Below are positions 1 to 6,310 of a stretch of 20,679 nt of DNA, piece by piece; the stretch's first letter is position 1; each line of letters starts with the position of its first letter. The stretch comes from UBA10906 sp049296695. Its GTDB lineage: Bacteria > Pseudomonadota > Gammaproteobacteria > Methylococcales > Methylomonadaceae. The notes below the pieces were generated by a model that had not been told where the DNA came from, searched no databases, and worked only from the letters and a program-made list of their open reading frames with translations. The stretch lies in the NCBI GenBank assembly GCA_049296695.1, contig JBAQSX010000161.1, positions 1 through 20,679 on the forward strand. Reading direction: 5' to 3'. The position numbers and the translations under genes were made by a program.

Positions 1-60
1 CTCCAGATAAGGCTTATTTAACAACTTGAGTTATTAATAACAACTCGCTTTTTATTACTA

Positions 61-510
61 CTATGCCTTTTTTGATAATCTAGCCAAAGTCTCACTTAAG
101 CTGAGTAAAGCACTTTTTAATTCCTCATCTTTAATGGCTAAACTATCTTTGTGTAGCGTTTCAATGGTATTGATACTAGGCAAATTGGCTTTACGAGAAG
201 GAGTGGCGGTGGTCACGCCCATGACTTGGCTCATTAAACGAATATCAACTTTGGTCACTTGTGGTGCTAAAACACTAACCGCTGTTAAGATGACATGCGT
301 TAAAAATCGTAATTTAGATGCCCACGCACTTGAATCAACATAAACCAATAACAGCTCATCTTTTAGTACACAATGCCGCGCCTGTTGGGCAAATCCCTCA
401 GGTAGAGCAGACTGCACACAGCGCAACAATTTTTTCTGCTCGATAATTTTTCCTTCAAGCAAAGACATAGTGCGGTTTTTATGACCCAATGGCTCTTTAA
501 AGGTATTCAT
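61..510 (-). CDS. DUF721 / DciA-like protein
   Basis: A 149-aa soluble protein. Residues about 20-92 look like the DUF721 fold: a helical start with LPEGF near 36-40, then a strand-rich core with LLLVYVDSSAWASKLRF at 53-69 and VTKVDIRL at 85-92. The VDSSAWA(S/x)(K/x)LR pattern is the most recognisable DUF721 signature. In the family, DciA proteins help load or operate the replicative helicase DnaB in bacteria lacking DnaC/DnaI; assigning that role here is inference from the fold alone. The tail (93-149) is Lys/Ser-rich and ends in a predicted helix. The ATG at 510 has no clear Shine-Dalgarno; the internal Met at residue 15 (MSLLEGK) is an alternative start that keeps the whole domain. It is transcribed away from the Ter cluster and appears unrelated to it. 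Confidence 0.72.
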   Translation of the reverse strand: MNTFKEPLGHKNRTMSLLEGKIIEQKKLLRCVQSALPEGFAQQARHCVLKDELLLVYVDSSAWASKLRFLTHVILTAVSVLAPQVTKVDIRLMSQVMGVTTATPSRKANLPSINTIETLHKDSLAIKDEELKSALLSLSETLARLSKKA

Positions 511-1012
511 AAGAGTGATACTAAAAAGTAGATGATAAGAAGTTGCAACTTAAAACCGCAGCAAAACTGAAATAAATAGCTATATTATTCAAAGATTTAT
601 TTAGATTATGCTTATGTTTGCGCATTTGATTTTTTGCTCATTTTAGCCTCTAAAAAACAGTAGAAATTAGCTATGATGTGTAGTAGATTTCGTCTATGCA
701 CTTAATACAGCTAAACACCCTTTATAATAGTCGTTATCAATAAAGCGGCTCTTAACTGTCAAAATATCGACAAAGTTTTAACTACTTTATTGATTATAAT
801 GGCTAAGCTTGCGTTCAGGATAAAAATTAAGAGCGTCAATAGAGTAGCCGTAGATGCTATTCTCAGCTTTGATTATGACGTTTAAAACCCAGTGCTACGC
901 GTTAATAACGTTATTTATCAAATAAATAGTCACATTCTTAACTACCTTAGTTCAAGCTAACTAATAGCAACAGATTTCATAATAACGCTCCACTCAACGA
1001 TAGGAATTATTT
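511..1012. other. Gene-free leader region upstream of the Ter cluster
   Basis: About 500 bp between the divergently transcribed DUF721 gene and the first terD. No convincing ORF is present on either strand. It is AT-rich and must hold the promoters of both flanking transcription units, but I cannot pick -35/-10 boxes with confidence. Two pairs of complementary segments interleave: TCAATAAAG at 737-745 with CTTTATTGA at 785-793, and GCTCTTAA at 748-755 with TTAAGAGC at 827-834. The first terD has an AGGA Shine-Dalgarno just before its ATG at 1013. Confidence 0.5.
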
Positions 1013-1588
1013 ATGGCTATTTCATTAAACAAAGGCGGTAATATCAGTTTGAATAAAACTGATCCTAACCTAAAAAATATTATTGTGGGTTTAGGTTGGG
1101 ATGCACGCGCCACTGACGGCGCAGATTTTGACCTTGATGCCAGTGCCTTTATGCTTAAAGAAAACGGTAAAGTGCGCACAGACGGCGATTTTATTTTTTA
1201 CAATCAAATGCGTTCTACTTGTGGCTCAGTTGAACATTTGGGCGATAATCGCACAGGTGCAGGTGAAGGTGATGATGAACAAATTGTGGTGTTATTAGAT
1301 AAAGTCCCTGCTGATATTCAACGCGTTGTCTTTACGGTGACTATCCACGATGCCGATAAACGCAAACAAAACTTTGGACAAGTTTCAGGCGCTTATGTAC
1401 GCGTTATCAATAAAGACAGTCTTATAGAAGTGGCGCGTTATGATTTAAGCGAAGATGCCTCTATTGAAACCGCAATGATTTTTGGTGAAATTTATCGCTA
1501 CAATGGTGAATGGAAATTTAAAGCCGTCGGTCAAGGCTATGCAGGTGGCTTAGGGCCGCTGGCCAGCCAATACGGCGTAAACGTTTAA
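1013..1588 (+). CDS. terD: TerD family tellurium resistance / stress protein (first copy)
   Basis: A 191-aa protein that is one complete TerD domain. It opens with MAISLNKGGNISL and has GLGWDAR at 26-32, the acidic calcium-site motif DLDASAF at 40-46, and GDNRTGAGEGDDE at 78-89 and RYDLSEDA at 142-149, close to the family pattern. It ends with ETAMIFGEIYRY and GEWKFKAVGQGY. TerD proteins are cytoplasmic, bind two Ca2+ ions, and belong to Ter systems linked to resistance to tellurite, phage, colicins and other envelope or DNA stress; the biochemical activity is not settled. The AGGA Shine-Dalgarno before ATG 1013 fixes the start. It is the first gene of the cluster and lies 27 bp ahead of a paralogue that matches at about 127 of 191 positions by eye, so the two arose by tandem duplication. 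It could equally be called TerE. Confidence 0.93.
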   Translation: MAISLNKGGNISLNKTDPNLKNIIVGLGWDARATDGADFDLDASAFMLKENGKVRTDGDFIFYNQMRSTCGSVEHLGDNRTGAGEGDDEQIVVLLDKVPADIQRVVFTVTIHDADKRKQNFGQVSGAYVRVINKDSLIEVARYDLSEDASIETAMIFGEIYRYNGEWKFKAVGQGYAGGLGPLASQYGVNV

Positions 1589-1615
1589 TCCATAAAAACT
1601 AAATAGGAGAACACA

Positions 1616-2191
1616 ATGGCTATTTCACTCAGCAAAGGTGGCAATGTCAACTTAAGCAAAGAAGCCCCCGGCTTAAATAAAATTGCAGTCGGTTTAGGTT
1701 GGGATGCACGCGTTACCGATGGCACGGCATTTGATTTAGATGCCAGTGCTTTTTTATTAAAAGCCGATGGTAAAGTCCGCGCAGACAGCGATTTTTGCTT
1801 TTATAACAATAAAAGCGTTGCCGATGGTGCGGTACAACATGCTGGCGATAACACCACAGGCACAGGCGCGGGTGATGACGAAACCGTTAAAATCGAATTA
1901 GAAAAAATGCCCAGCGATGTTGATAAAGTGGTCTTTGCTGTAACTATTCACGAAGGTGAAGCTCGCAAACAAAACTTTGGACAAGTCAGTCACGCCTATA
2001 TTCGTGTTATCAACGAAGCCAATGGTCAAGAAATTGCCCGTTATGACTTAAGTGAAGATGCCGCCATCGAAACCGCAATGATTTTTGGTGAACTGTATCG
2101 TTATAGTGGTGAATGGAAATTTAAAGCCGTGGGTCAAGGTTTTGCAGGTGGCCTCGCGCCGCTTGCCACTTCATTTGGCGTAAGTGTGTAA
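1616..2191 (+). CDS. terD: TerD family tellurium resistance / stress protein (second copy)
   Basis: Also 191 aa and colinear with the preceding paralogue without a gap. All calcium-site features are kept: GLGWDAR at 26-32, DLDASAF at 40-46, GDNTTGTGAGDDE at 78-89. Differences cluster at 61-75 and 91-106, which are probably surface segments. A strong AGGAG lies 7 bp before the ATG. The role is as for TerD in general: a cytoplasmic Ca2+-binding protein thought to act with other Ter proteins at or near the membrane during stress. Only 27 bp separates it from the first copy, so the two are certainly cotranscribed. A 10-bp-stem hairpin follows in the 89-bp gap to the third TerD gene, so the stoichiometry of copies 1 and 2 versus the downstream genes may be set by partial termination or mRNA processing (inference). 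Confidence 0.93.
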   Translation: MAISLSKGGNVNLSKEAPGLNKIAVGLGWDARVTDGTAFDLDASAFLLKADGKVRADSDFCFYNNKSVADGAVQHAGDNTTGTGAGDDETVKIELEKMPSDVDKVVFAVTIHEGEARKQNFGQVSHAYIRVINEANGQEIARYDLSEDAAIETAMIFGELYRYSGEWKFKAVGQGFAGGLAPLATSFGVSV

Positions 2192-2213
2192 ATAGCGTTT
2201 CTTGTTCTAAAAC

Positions 2214-2244
2214 AACGCGCTGTTAATCGTTTTTACAGCGCGTT
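2214..2244 (+). terminator. Intra-cluster hairpin between second and third terD
   Basis: Perfect 10-bp inverted repeat: AACGCGCTGT at 2214-2223 and ACAGCGCGTT at 2235-2244, with an 11-nt loop. The sequence after the stem (TCTTCATTTC) is pyrimidine-rich but not a clean T run, so this is more likely an attenuator or mRNA-processing hairpin than a full terminator. The downstream gene starts 37 bp later. Confidence 0.5.
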
Positions 2245-2280
2245 TCTTCATTTCTGCACAATACATATCAGGATTTCTTC

Positions 2281-2886
2281 ATGGCTATTAATCTACAAAA
2301 AGGACAAAAAATCTCTTTGTCCAAAGAATCAGGCGGCAACTTAGATAAAATCATTATGGGTTTGGGTTGGGATGCAAAAAAAGCCGAAGCTAAAAAAGGT
2401 GGTTTTTTAGGAGGCTTATTTAGCGGCGGTAACGCTGGTGCATCCATCGATTTAGACGCATCTTGCGTTTTATTTGACGGGCAACGCAAAGCCGTAGACA
2501 CGGTATTTTTTGCCCATTTAAAAAGCAAAGACGGTAGCGTAGTTCACACGGGTGATAATTTAACAGGTGAAGGTGCGGGTGATGATGAGCAAATCATTGT
2601 GGATTTAAACAAAGTCCCTGAAAACATTACCGCTTTAGTGTTTACCGTTAATTCTTTTTCAGGACAAACTTTTGATACCGTTGAAAATGCGTATTGCCGT
2701 TTAATCGACCAAAGCAATAATCAAGAAATTGCCCGTTATACCTTAAGTGCGCAAGGCTCACACACCGCGCAAATCATGGCAAAACTGTATCGTCATAATG
2801 GTGAATGGAAAATGCACGCCATTGGTGAAAACGGCACAGGGCGCACCATCGACAATTTAATTCCTCAAATTATCAATCACTTATAA
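2281..2886 (+). CDS. TerD domain protein with Gly-rich insertion (TerX-like)
   Basis: A 201-aa TerD-domain protein, clearly more divergent than its two neighbours. It keeps the family opening (MAINLQKGQKISLSK), MGLGWDAKK at 26-34, DLDAS at 57-61, and GDNLTGEGAGDDE at 91-103, so both calcium-binding acidic clusters are present. Between the first strand and DLDAS it carries an insertion of about 20 residues (35-54) that is Lys-rich and then Gly/Phe-rich (KKGGFLGGLFSGGNAG). Inserts of this kind are known in TerX-like proteins of Ter operons. The C-terminus differs too, having MAKLYRHNGEWKMHAIGE in place of the paralogues' FKAVGQG ending. A short AGGA precedes the ATG. Its stop overlaps the next start in TAATG, so translation is coupled to the ATP-grasp gene, tying the TerD proteins to the biosynthetic enzymes. 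Confidence 0.9.
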   Translation: MAINLQKGQKISLSKESGGNLDKIIMGLGWDAKKAEAKKGGFLGGLFSGGNAGASIDLDASCVLFDGQRKAVDTVFFAHLKSKDGSVVHTGDNLTGEGAGDDEQIIVDLNKVPENITALVFTVNSFSGQTFDTVENAYCRLIDQSNNQEIARYTLSAQGSHTAQIMAKLYRHNGEWKMHAIGENGTGRTIDNLIPQIINHL

Positions 2887-3908
2887 TGCGTATTTGGTTC
2901 AATAAAACCTTTTCTACGATTCGCTCAGTTCTGCAACAACTTCGCCAATCTGAGCAGATTGGTGAAGTGACTCTAGTCTGTACTCATACTCATAACACCG
3001 CCTCAGTCTTTACGGCCGCTGATGAGTCTTATCTTGAACCTACTCATTTATCAGCTGAGGCTTATTTGCAATGGTGTTTAGACTTTTGTAAGCAACAGCA
3101 AATTACAGTTTTTTGGGTGGGCAAAGAAGCGGCGTTAATTAGTCAGCAACAGCATTTATTTACCGCTATTGGTACACAAGTCTTAGTGGTGGCAAACAGC
3201 GATACTTTAAATCTACTCAGTGATAAAGCGCGGTTTTATCAAGAATTACCGCCCAGCGTTGCCACAGTCATGGATTTTATTGCCGTCGATGACGCGCCTA
3301 GTTTTGATGCGGCGGTAATGCAATTAAAACAGCACCATCAACAGCTTTGTGTAAAACCTGCACAATCGGTATTTGGTTTGGGTTTTCGGATATTAGATGA
3401 ACAGCGTAATAGTGTTGAACATTTACTTGAGGGCGTTGAATATCATATCCCTTTGAATGAATTACGTTTAGGCATGGCGCAATCCAGCGCGGTTTTTGAG
3501 AAGACTTTGCTGGTAATGGAATATTTGGCTAAAAACGAATGGAGTGTTGATTGTGTAGCCCATGAAGGCGAATTACTTTGCGCGGTGCAACGTAAAAAGT
3601 CTTTACAACTAGGTCATGGTCAAGAAATTGATAATAACGCTGAAATTGCGACTATGGTTGAACGTTTAGCTGGGCATTATCAGCTTAATGGCTTGTTTAA
3701 TGTGCAGTTTCGTGAAGGTGAATACGGTGTGCGTTTATTAGAAATTAATCCACGACCTTCGGGTGGTGTGGGTATGGCGTGTTTGGCTGGGGTGAATTTA
3801 GCTGAATTGGCTTTGCTTAGTTTTTTAAAGAAAGCATTAACTGTTCCCGCCATTGATTATGGTTTAAAAGTGACTGAAGTGAATACGGCGGTGGTTTTAA
3901 AGGCATAG
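2886..3908 (+). CDS. ATP-grasp ligase of Ter-type biosynthetic cluster
   Basis: A 340-aa protein with an ATP-grasp fold. Visible parts are a Rossmann-like N-terminal region (1-110), SDKARFYQEL at 112-121 (usual position of the first nucleotide-binding lysine), CVKPAQSVFGLGFR at 155-168 (ATP-grasp lysine and glycine-rich loop), MEYL at 211-214, the strand SVDCVA at 220-225, and FNVQFRE plus RLLEINPRPSGG at 271-294, where E286 and N288 are the expected Mg2+ ligands. ATP-grasp enzymes activate a carboxylate as an acyl phosphate and join it to an amine or thiol. Comparative genomics of Ter systems describes ATP-grasp, phosphoribosyltransferase and HAD genes together, predicted to make a modified nucleotide-like metabolite. 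The substrate here is unknown. The start overlaps the upstream TerD stop by one base. Confidence 0.85.
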   Translation: MRIWFNKTFSTIRSVLQQLRQSEQIGEVTLVCTHTHNTASVFTAADESYLEPTHLSAEAYLQWCLDFCKQQQITVFWVGKEAALISQQQHLFTAIGTQVLVVANSDTLNLLSDKARFYQELPPSVATVMDFIAVDDAPSFDAAVMQLKQHHQQLCVKPAQSVFGLGFRILDEQRNSVEHLLEGVEYHIPLNELRLGMAQSSAVFEKTLLVMEYLAKNEWSVDCVAHEGELLCAVQRKKSLQLGHGQEIDNNAEIATMVERLAGHYQLNGLFNVQFREGEYGVRLLEINPRPSGGVGMACLAGVNLAELALLSFLKKALTVPAIDYGLKVTEVNTAVVLKA

Positions 3909-3917
3909 TTTATACGC

Positions 3918-3990
3918 CAATAGCTAAAGCTATTGGACTCCTGCAAACAGGAGATCAGGCTTTGCCTGACAGGTTCAGGCAAAGCCTGAC
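3918..3990. repeat. Cluster of three short palindromes (REP-like)
   Basis: The 116-bp gap between the ATP-grasp and phosphoribosyltransferase genes holds three consecutive hairpins. The first pairs CAATAGCT (3918-3925) with AGCTATTG (3928-3935). The second pairs CTCCTG (3938-3943) with CAGGAG (3948-3953). The third has TCAGGCTTTGCCTGA (3955-3969) against TCAGGCAAAGCCTGA (3975-3989), where each arm is itself near-palindromic. There is no T tract. The arrangement resembles REP/BIME-type interspersed repeats that have landed inside an operon, and may stabilise or split the transcript. Confidence 0.65.
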
Positions 3991-4024
3991 CTCCTCATTA
4001 TCATATTCCTGATTTAAGTTTCTT

Positions 4025-5227
4025 ATGACACCACCAGACCGCTTTGCCATTCCCCTTGCCACAGGCACACTCAGCCTCATCTTAAAACAAGGTTCAATTC
4101 CATTAAATCGTTTACTGGGTTTTGCCGCAAGAGTCAGTAGCAAACGCAAATTTTTATTAGTCAGCAAAATACTGGGCAAACACTATCCCGTCACACCACG
4201 CTTAATGCGCTGGTCTTATCGCGCTTTAGCTCGGCAAGTTTTAAAACACGGCGTAGGCAACGCTTCACTGTGGATAGGCATGGCTGAGACCGCTACAGGT
4301 TTGGGCTATGGTATTTATGAACAGGCTTGCGCGGAAGGCTTGCAAAACGGCTTGTTTATGCAAACCACCCGCTATGAATTATTAGGGCAAGAAAGACTGT
4401 TATTTAACGAAGAACACAGTCACGCCACTGACTTTTTTCTGTATTACCCTACTCAGCCTGATTATCGTGAACAGTTTTTTAAAGCGCAAACGCTGGTATT
4501 AATCGATGATGAAATCAGCACAGGTAAAACTTTTCTGCGTTTAATTCATGCTTATCAAGCCGTGAATCCCCGCTTAAATAAAGTCTTTATTGTCAGCTTA
4601 GTCAATTTTGCCAGTGAAACCGACCGCTTAGCTTTAGAAACCCAAGCAGGTGTGAGCGTTGCATGGCTGAGTTTTCGTGAAGGCAGTTTGAGTTTTGATG
4701 ATGCGTATAACAGCCAATTAGATGCAATTAGCGTTAATGCTTCCAGTAATAATCAATGCAAACGGCATTTACTCGCTTGGCAAGGTCGTTTAGGGATAAA
4801 TCAACCCGTGCGTTTAGCTGATAATAGTGTGACTCAGGCGCAAGCTTTGTTTATCACAAACAATGACGATAAACGCCCTTTATTAGTCCTAGGCACAGGC
4901 GAATGTAACGCCCCTGCGTATTTATTAGGACGCGCTTTAGAAGAGGCGGGCTTTTGCGTTAAAGTGCAAAGCACCACGCGCTCACCCATACACGTTGGCA
5001 ATGCCATAGGCTCAGTGTGCGCGTTTGAAGACAATTATGAAGACGCAATTACTAACTATCTCTATAACCTCAATCCCGCACACTACCGCGAAATTATTCT
5101 CTGCCATGAAACCCCGTTAAACGCGCCATTACTGGCGCGTTGCGAAGCGTGGCAGGCCATTAGTGCGCGATTTATTGCCCCTACTAATAACAGCGACTAT
5201 GCAGAGCTATATTTTTCTCGACCTTGA
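4025..5227 (+). CDS. Phosphoribosyltransferase with C-terminal TRSP domain
   Basis: A 400-aa two-domain protein. The N-terminal part has RKFLLVSKILGKHYPV (41-56), a segment typical of the Ter-associated PRTase family, and a PRPP-binding loop VLIDDEISTGKT at 158-169 (two acidic residues followed by a small/Thr/Gly-rich turn, as in type I phosphoribosyltransferases). The C-terminal part begins near LLVLGTGECNAPAYLLGRAL (286-305) and contains the name-giving TRSP at 318-321 followed by PIHVGNAIGS. By family analogy it would transfer a ribose-5-phosphate unit from PRPP, or run the reverse reaction, in the synthesis of a Ter-specific nucleotide-like compound; the acceptor is unknown. No strong Shine-Dalgarno precedes ATG 4025, which fits the family N-terminus. 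It overlaps the HAD gene at its 3' end. Confidence 0.88.
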   Translation: MTPPDRFAIPLATGTLSLILKQGSIPLNRLLGFAARVSSKRKFLLVSKILGKHYPVTPRLMRWSYRALARQVLKHGVGNASLWIGMAETATGLGYGIYEQACAEGLQNGLFMQTTRYELLGQERLLFNEEHSHATDFFLYYPTQPDYREQFFKAQTLVLIDDEISTGKTFLRLIHAYQAVNPRLNKVFIVSLVNFASETDRLALETQAGVSVAWLSFREGSLSFDDAYNSQLDAISVNASSNNQCKRHLLAWQGRLGINQPVRLADNSVTQAQALFITNNDDKRPLLVLGTGECNAPAYLLGRALEEAGFCVKVQSTTRSPIHVGNAIGSVCAFEDNYEDAITNYLYNLNPAHYREIILCHETPLNAPLLARCEAWQAISARFIAPTNNSDYAELYFSRP

Positions 5228-6026
5228 TGACACCTTATTTCAAACCCTGCGCAAATGCCCCGAAGACACCCGTCGTTTGCAAGTCAGAGCCACATTAGCT
5301 GACGGTACGCCCAATTCCTTTGCTACCGTTCAGCAACAATGGCTGTGGGATTGGCTAAGGCAAGGTTTTAAAATTGTGGCGGTCACGGCGCGAGATGTCG
5401 GTGCGTTTAAGCGCGTGAATCTGCCCTTTCAAGAAGAAGTGGTGTTAAATCATGGCGCGGTGATTTTAACAGCGCAAGGCACAATTGATGCTGATTGGCA
5501 CGCACATATCATGAATGAATTAGCCGATTATCAACAAAAATTATTAACAGTGTGGTCAGCGGTGGAACATTATTGCCAGCGGCATGAGGGTTTTAAAATT
5601 CGCTTGGTGAATGATTTTGATATTACTTGGTATGGGGTTTTAAAACACCGTGACGGCACAGAAAAACCATTAAAAGCTGTTTTAGAAACAGTTATTAAAA
5701 ATCATCCTTTAGTATTGAGTGGCTGTTTATATTGGCATTTAAACGGCAATAATTTAGCGATATTGCCCAATAGTATTCGCAAAGAAAATGCGGTGCGTTA
5801 TTTATTAAGCCGTTATCAAAAACAGTATTCAGATTTAATTACCTTTGCCGCAGGTGATAGTTATACTGACGCGCCGTTTTTGGGTTTATGTGATTATGCC
5901 ATTGTGCCTAAAAATACCCAATTAGCAAAACGCTTATTAAATGAAACACCTGCTCTAGCGACTAATAATGATGTTTATTTAGGGATTGCCGCAAAAGCAC
6001 GCGGTGTTATTGGTGAGAGTATTTAA
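5199..6026 (+). CDS. HAD family phosphatase of Ter cluster
   Basis: A 275-aa haloacid dehalogenase-type hydrolase. Motif I is FLDLDDTLFQT with nucleophile Asp8 and acid/base Asp10; motif II is VTAR (62-65); the motif III Lys is probably in RKENA (194-198); motif IV is GDSYTDAPF (219-227). The large region between motifs II and III fits a C2-type cap, as in Cof-like and sucrose-phosphatase-like enzymes. It probably dephosphorylates an intermediate or product of the pathway run by the preceding ATP-grasp and phosphoribosyltransferase. I chose ATG 5199, which places motif I at the very N-terminus as in relatives. A GTG at 5163 in the same frame, with AGG about 7 bp upstream, would add 12 hydrophobic residues and cannot be excluded. 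Either start overlaps the upstream gene (29 bp from ATG 5199), which supports translational coupling. Confidence 0.87.
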   Translation: MQSYIFLDLDDTLFQTLRKCPEDTRRLQVRATLADGTPNSFATVQQQWLWDWLRQGFKIVAVTARDVGAFKRVNLPFQEEVVLNHGAVILTAQGTIDADWHAHIMNELADYQQKLLTVWSAVEHYCQRHEGFKIRLVNDFDITWYGVLKHRDGTEKPLKAVLETVIKNHPLVLSGCLYWHLNGNNLAILPNSIRKENAVRYLLSRYQKQYSDLITFAAGDSYTDAPFLGLCDYAIVPKNTQLAKRLLNETPALATNNDVYLGIAAKARGVIGESI

Positions 6027-6036
6027 TTTTTGGGTA

Positions 6037-6142
6037 GTGTCTCAAAAGAGTAGGATTTAATAAAACGTGCTTTTAATTGGAGTTCAAACCTAGGTTTGAA
6101 CTCCGATAGCTTGATATTCACTAGCCTACTTTTTTGAAGCAC
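6037..6142. repeat. MITE-like element with 18-bp terminal inverted repeats around a 26-bp palindrome
   Basis: Ends are GTGTCTCAAAAGAGTAGG at 6037-6054 and, on the other strand, GTGCTTCAAAAAAGTAGG at 6142-6125; 15 of 18 bases agree. A perfect 26-bp palindrome (6079-6104; half-site GGAGTTCAAACCT) sits in the middle. The element has no coding capacity and lies between the convergent HAD and mpl genes. A second copy of the central palindrome is at 14190-14215. It may work as a bidirectional terminator. No clear target-site duplication was seen. Confidence 0.6.
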
Positions 6143-6199
6143 CACCAATTTTTGCTAATGCTAAAAATTGAATGAATTATTATTCTACGATTGTACAGG

Positions 6200-6299
6200 C
6201 GTTGCACTGCAACGTCTCTACGAAAATAATGTAGGGGCAAATCATATTTGCCCACTAATAATAAACCGCTATACAAGGGCGAATATGATTCGCCCCTAC
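6200..6299. repeat. Three GTAG-headed hairpins in alternating orientation (REP/BIME-like)
   Basis: Each unit is a GTAG tetranucleotide followed by a palindrome. The first is on the minus strand, head at 6221-6218, with a CGTTGCA/TGCAACG stem at 6200-6214. The second is on the plus strand, head at 6231-6234, stem GGGCAAAT/ATTTGCCC ending at 6253. The third is on the minus strand, head at 6299-6296, stem GGGCGAAT/ATTCGCCC. The second and third share the loop CAT and differ only at one stem position, changed on both sides so that pairing is kept. REP elements mobilised by RAYT (TnpA-REP) proteins have this GTAG-plus-hairpin form. Confidence 0.7.
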
Positions 6300-6310
6300 A
6301 ATTACCTAAA

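Noticed and set aside
28..50. Terminator at the left edge (GAGTT...AACTC followed by GCTTTTTATT)
   Set aside because: The stem is only 5 bp, the loop is itself palindromic, and no upstream gene is visible in the window to terminate.
2268..2528. Open frame on the minus strand opposite the third terD
   Set aside because: It overlaps a gene with clear TerD motifs, its predicted protein is a low-complexity Lys/Pro/Ser mix, and it has no ribosome-binding site.
5163..5198. GTG start extending the HAD protein by 12 residues
   Set aside because: It has an AGG at usable spacing, but family members begin a few residues before the DLDDT motif, which fits the ATG at 5199 better; kept only as an alternative.
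6027..6310. Insertion sequence remnant between HAD and mpl genes
   Set aside because: Although terminal inverted repeats exist at 6037-6142, no transposase fragment could be read in any frame, so it was recorded as a MITE-like repeat only.
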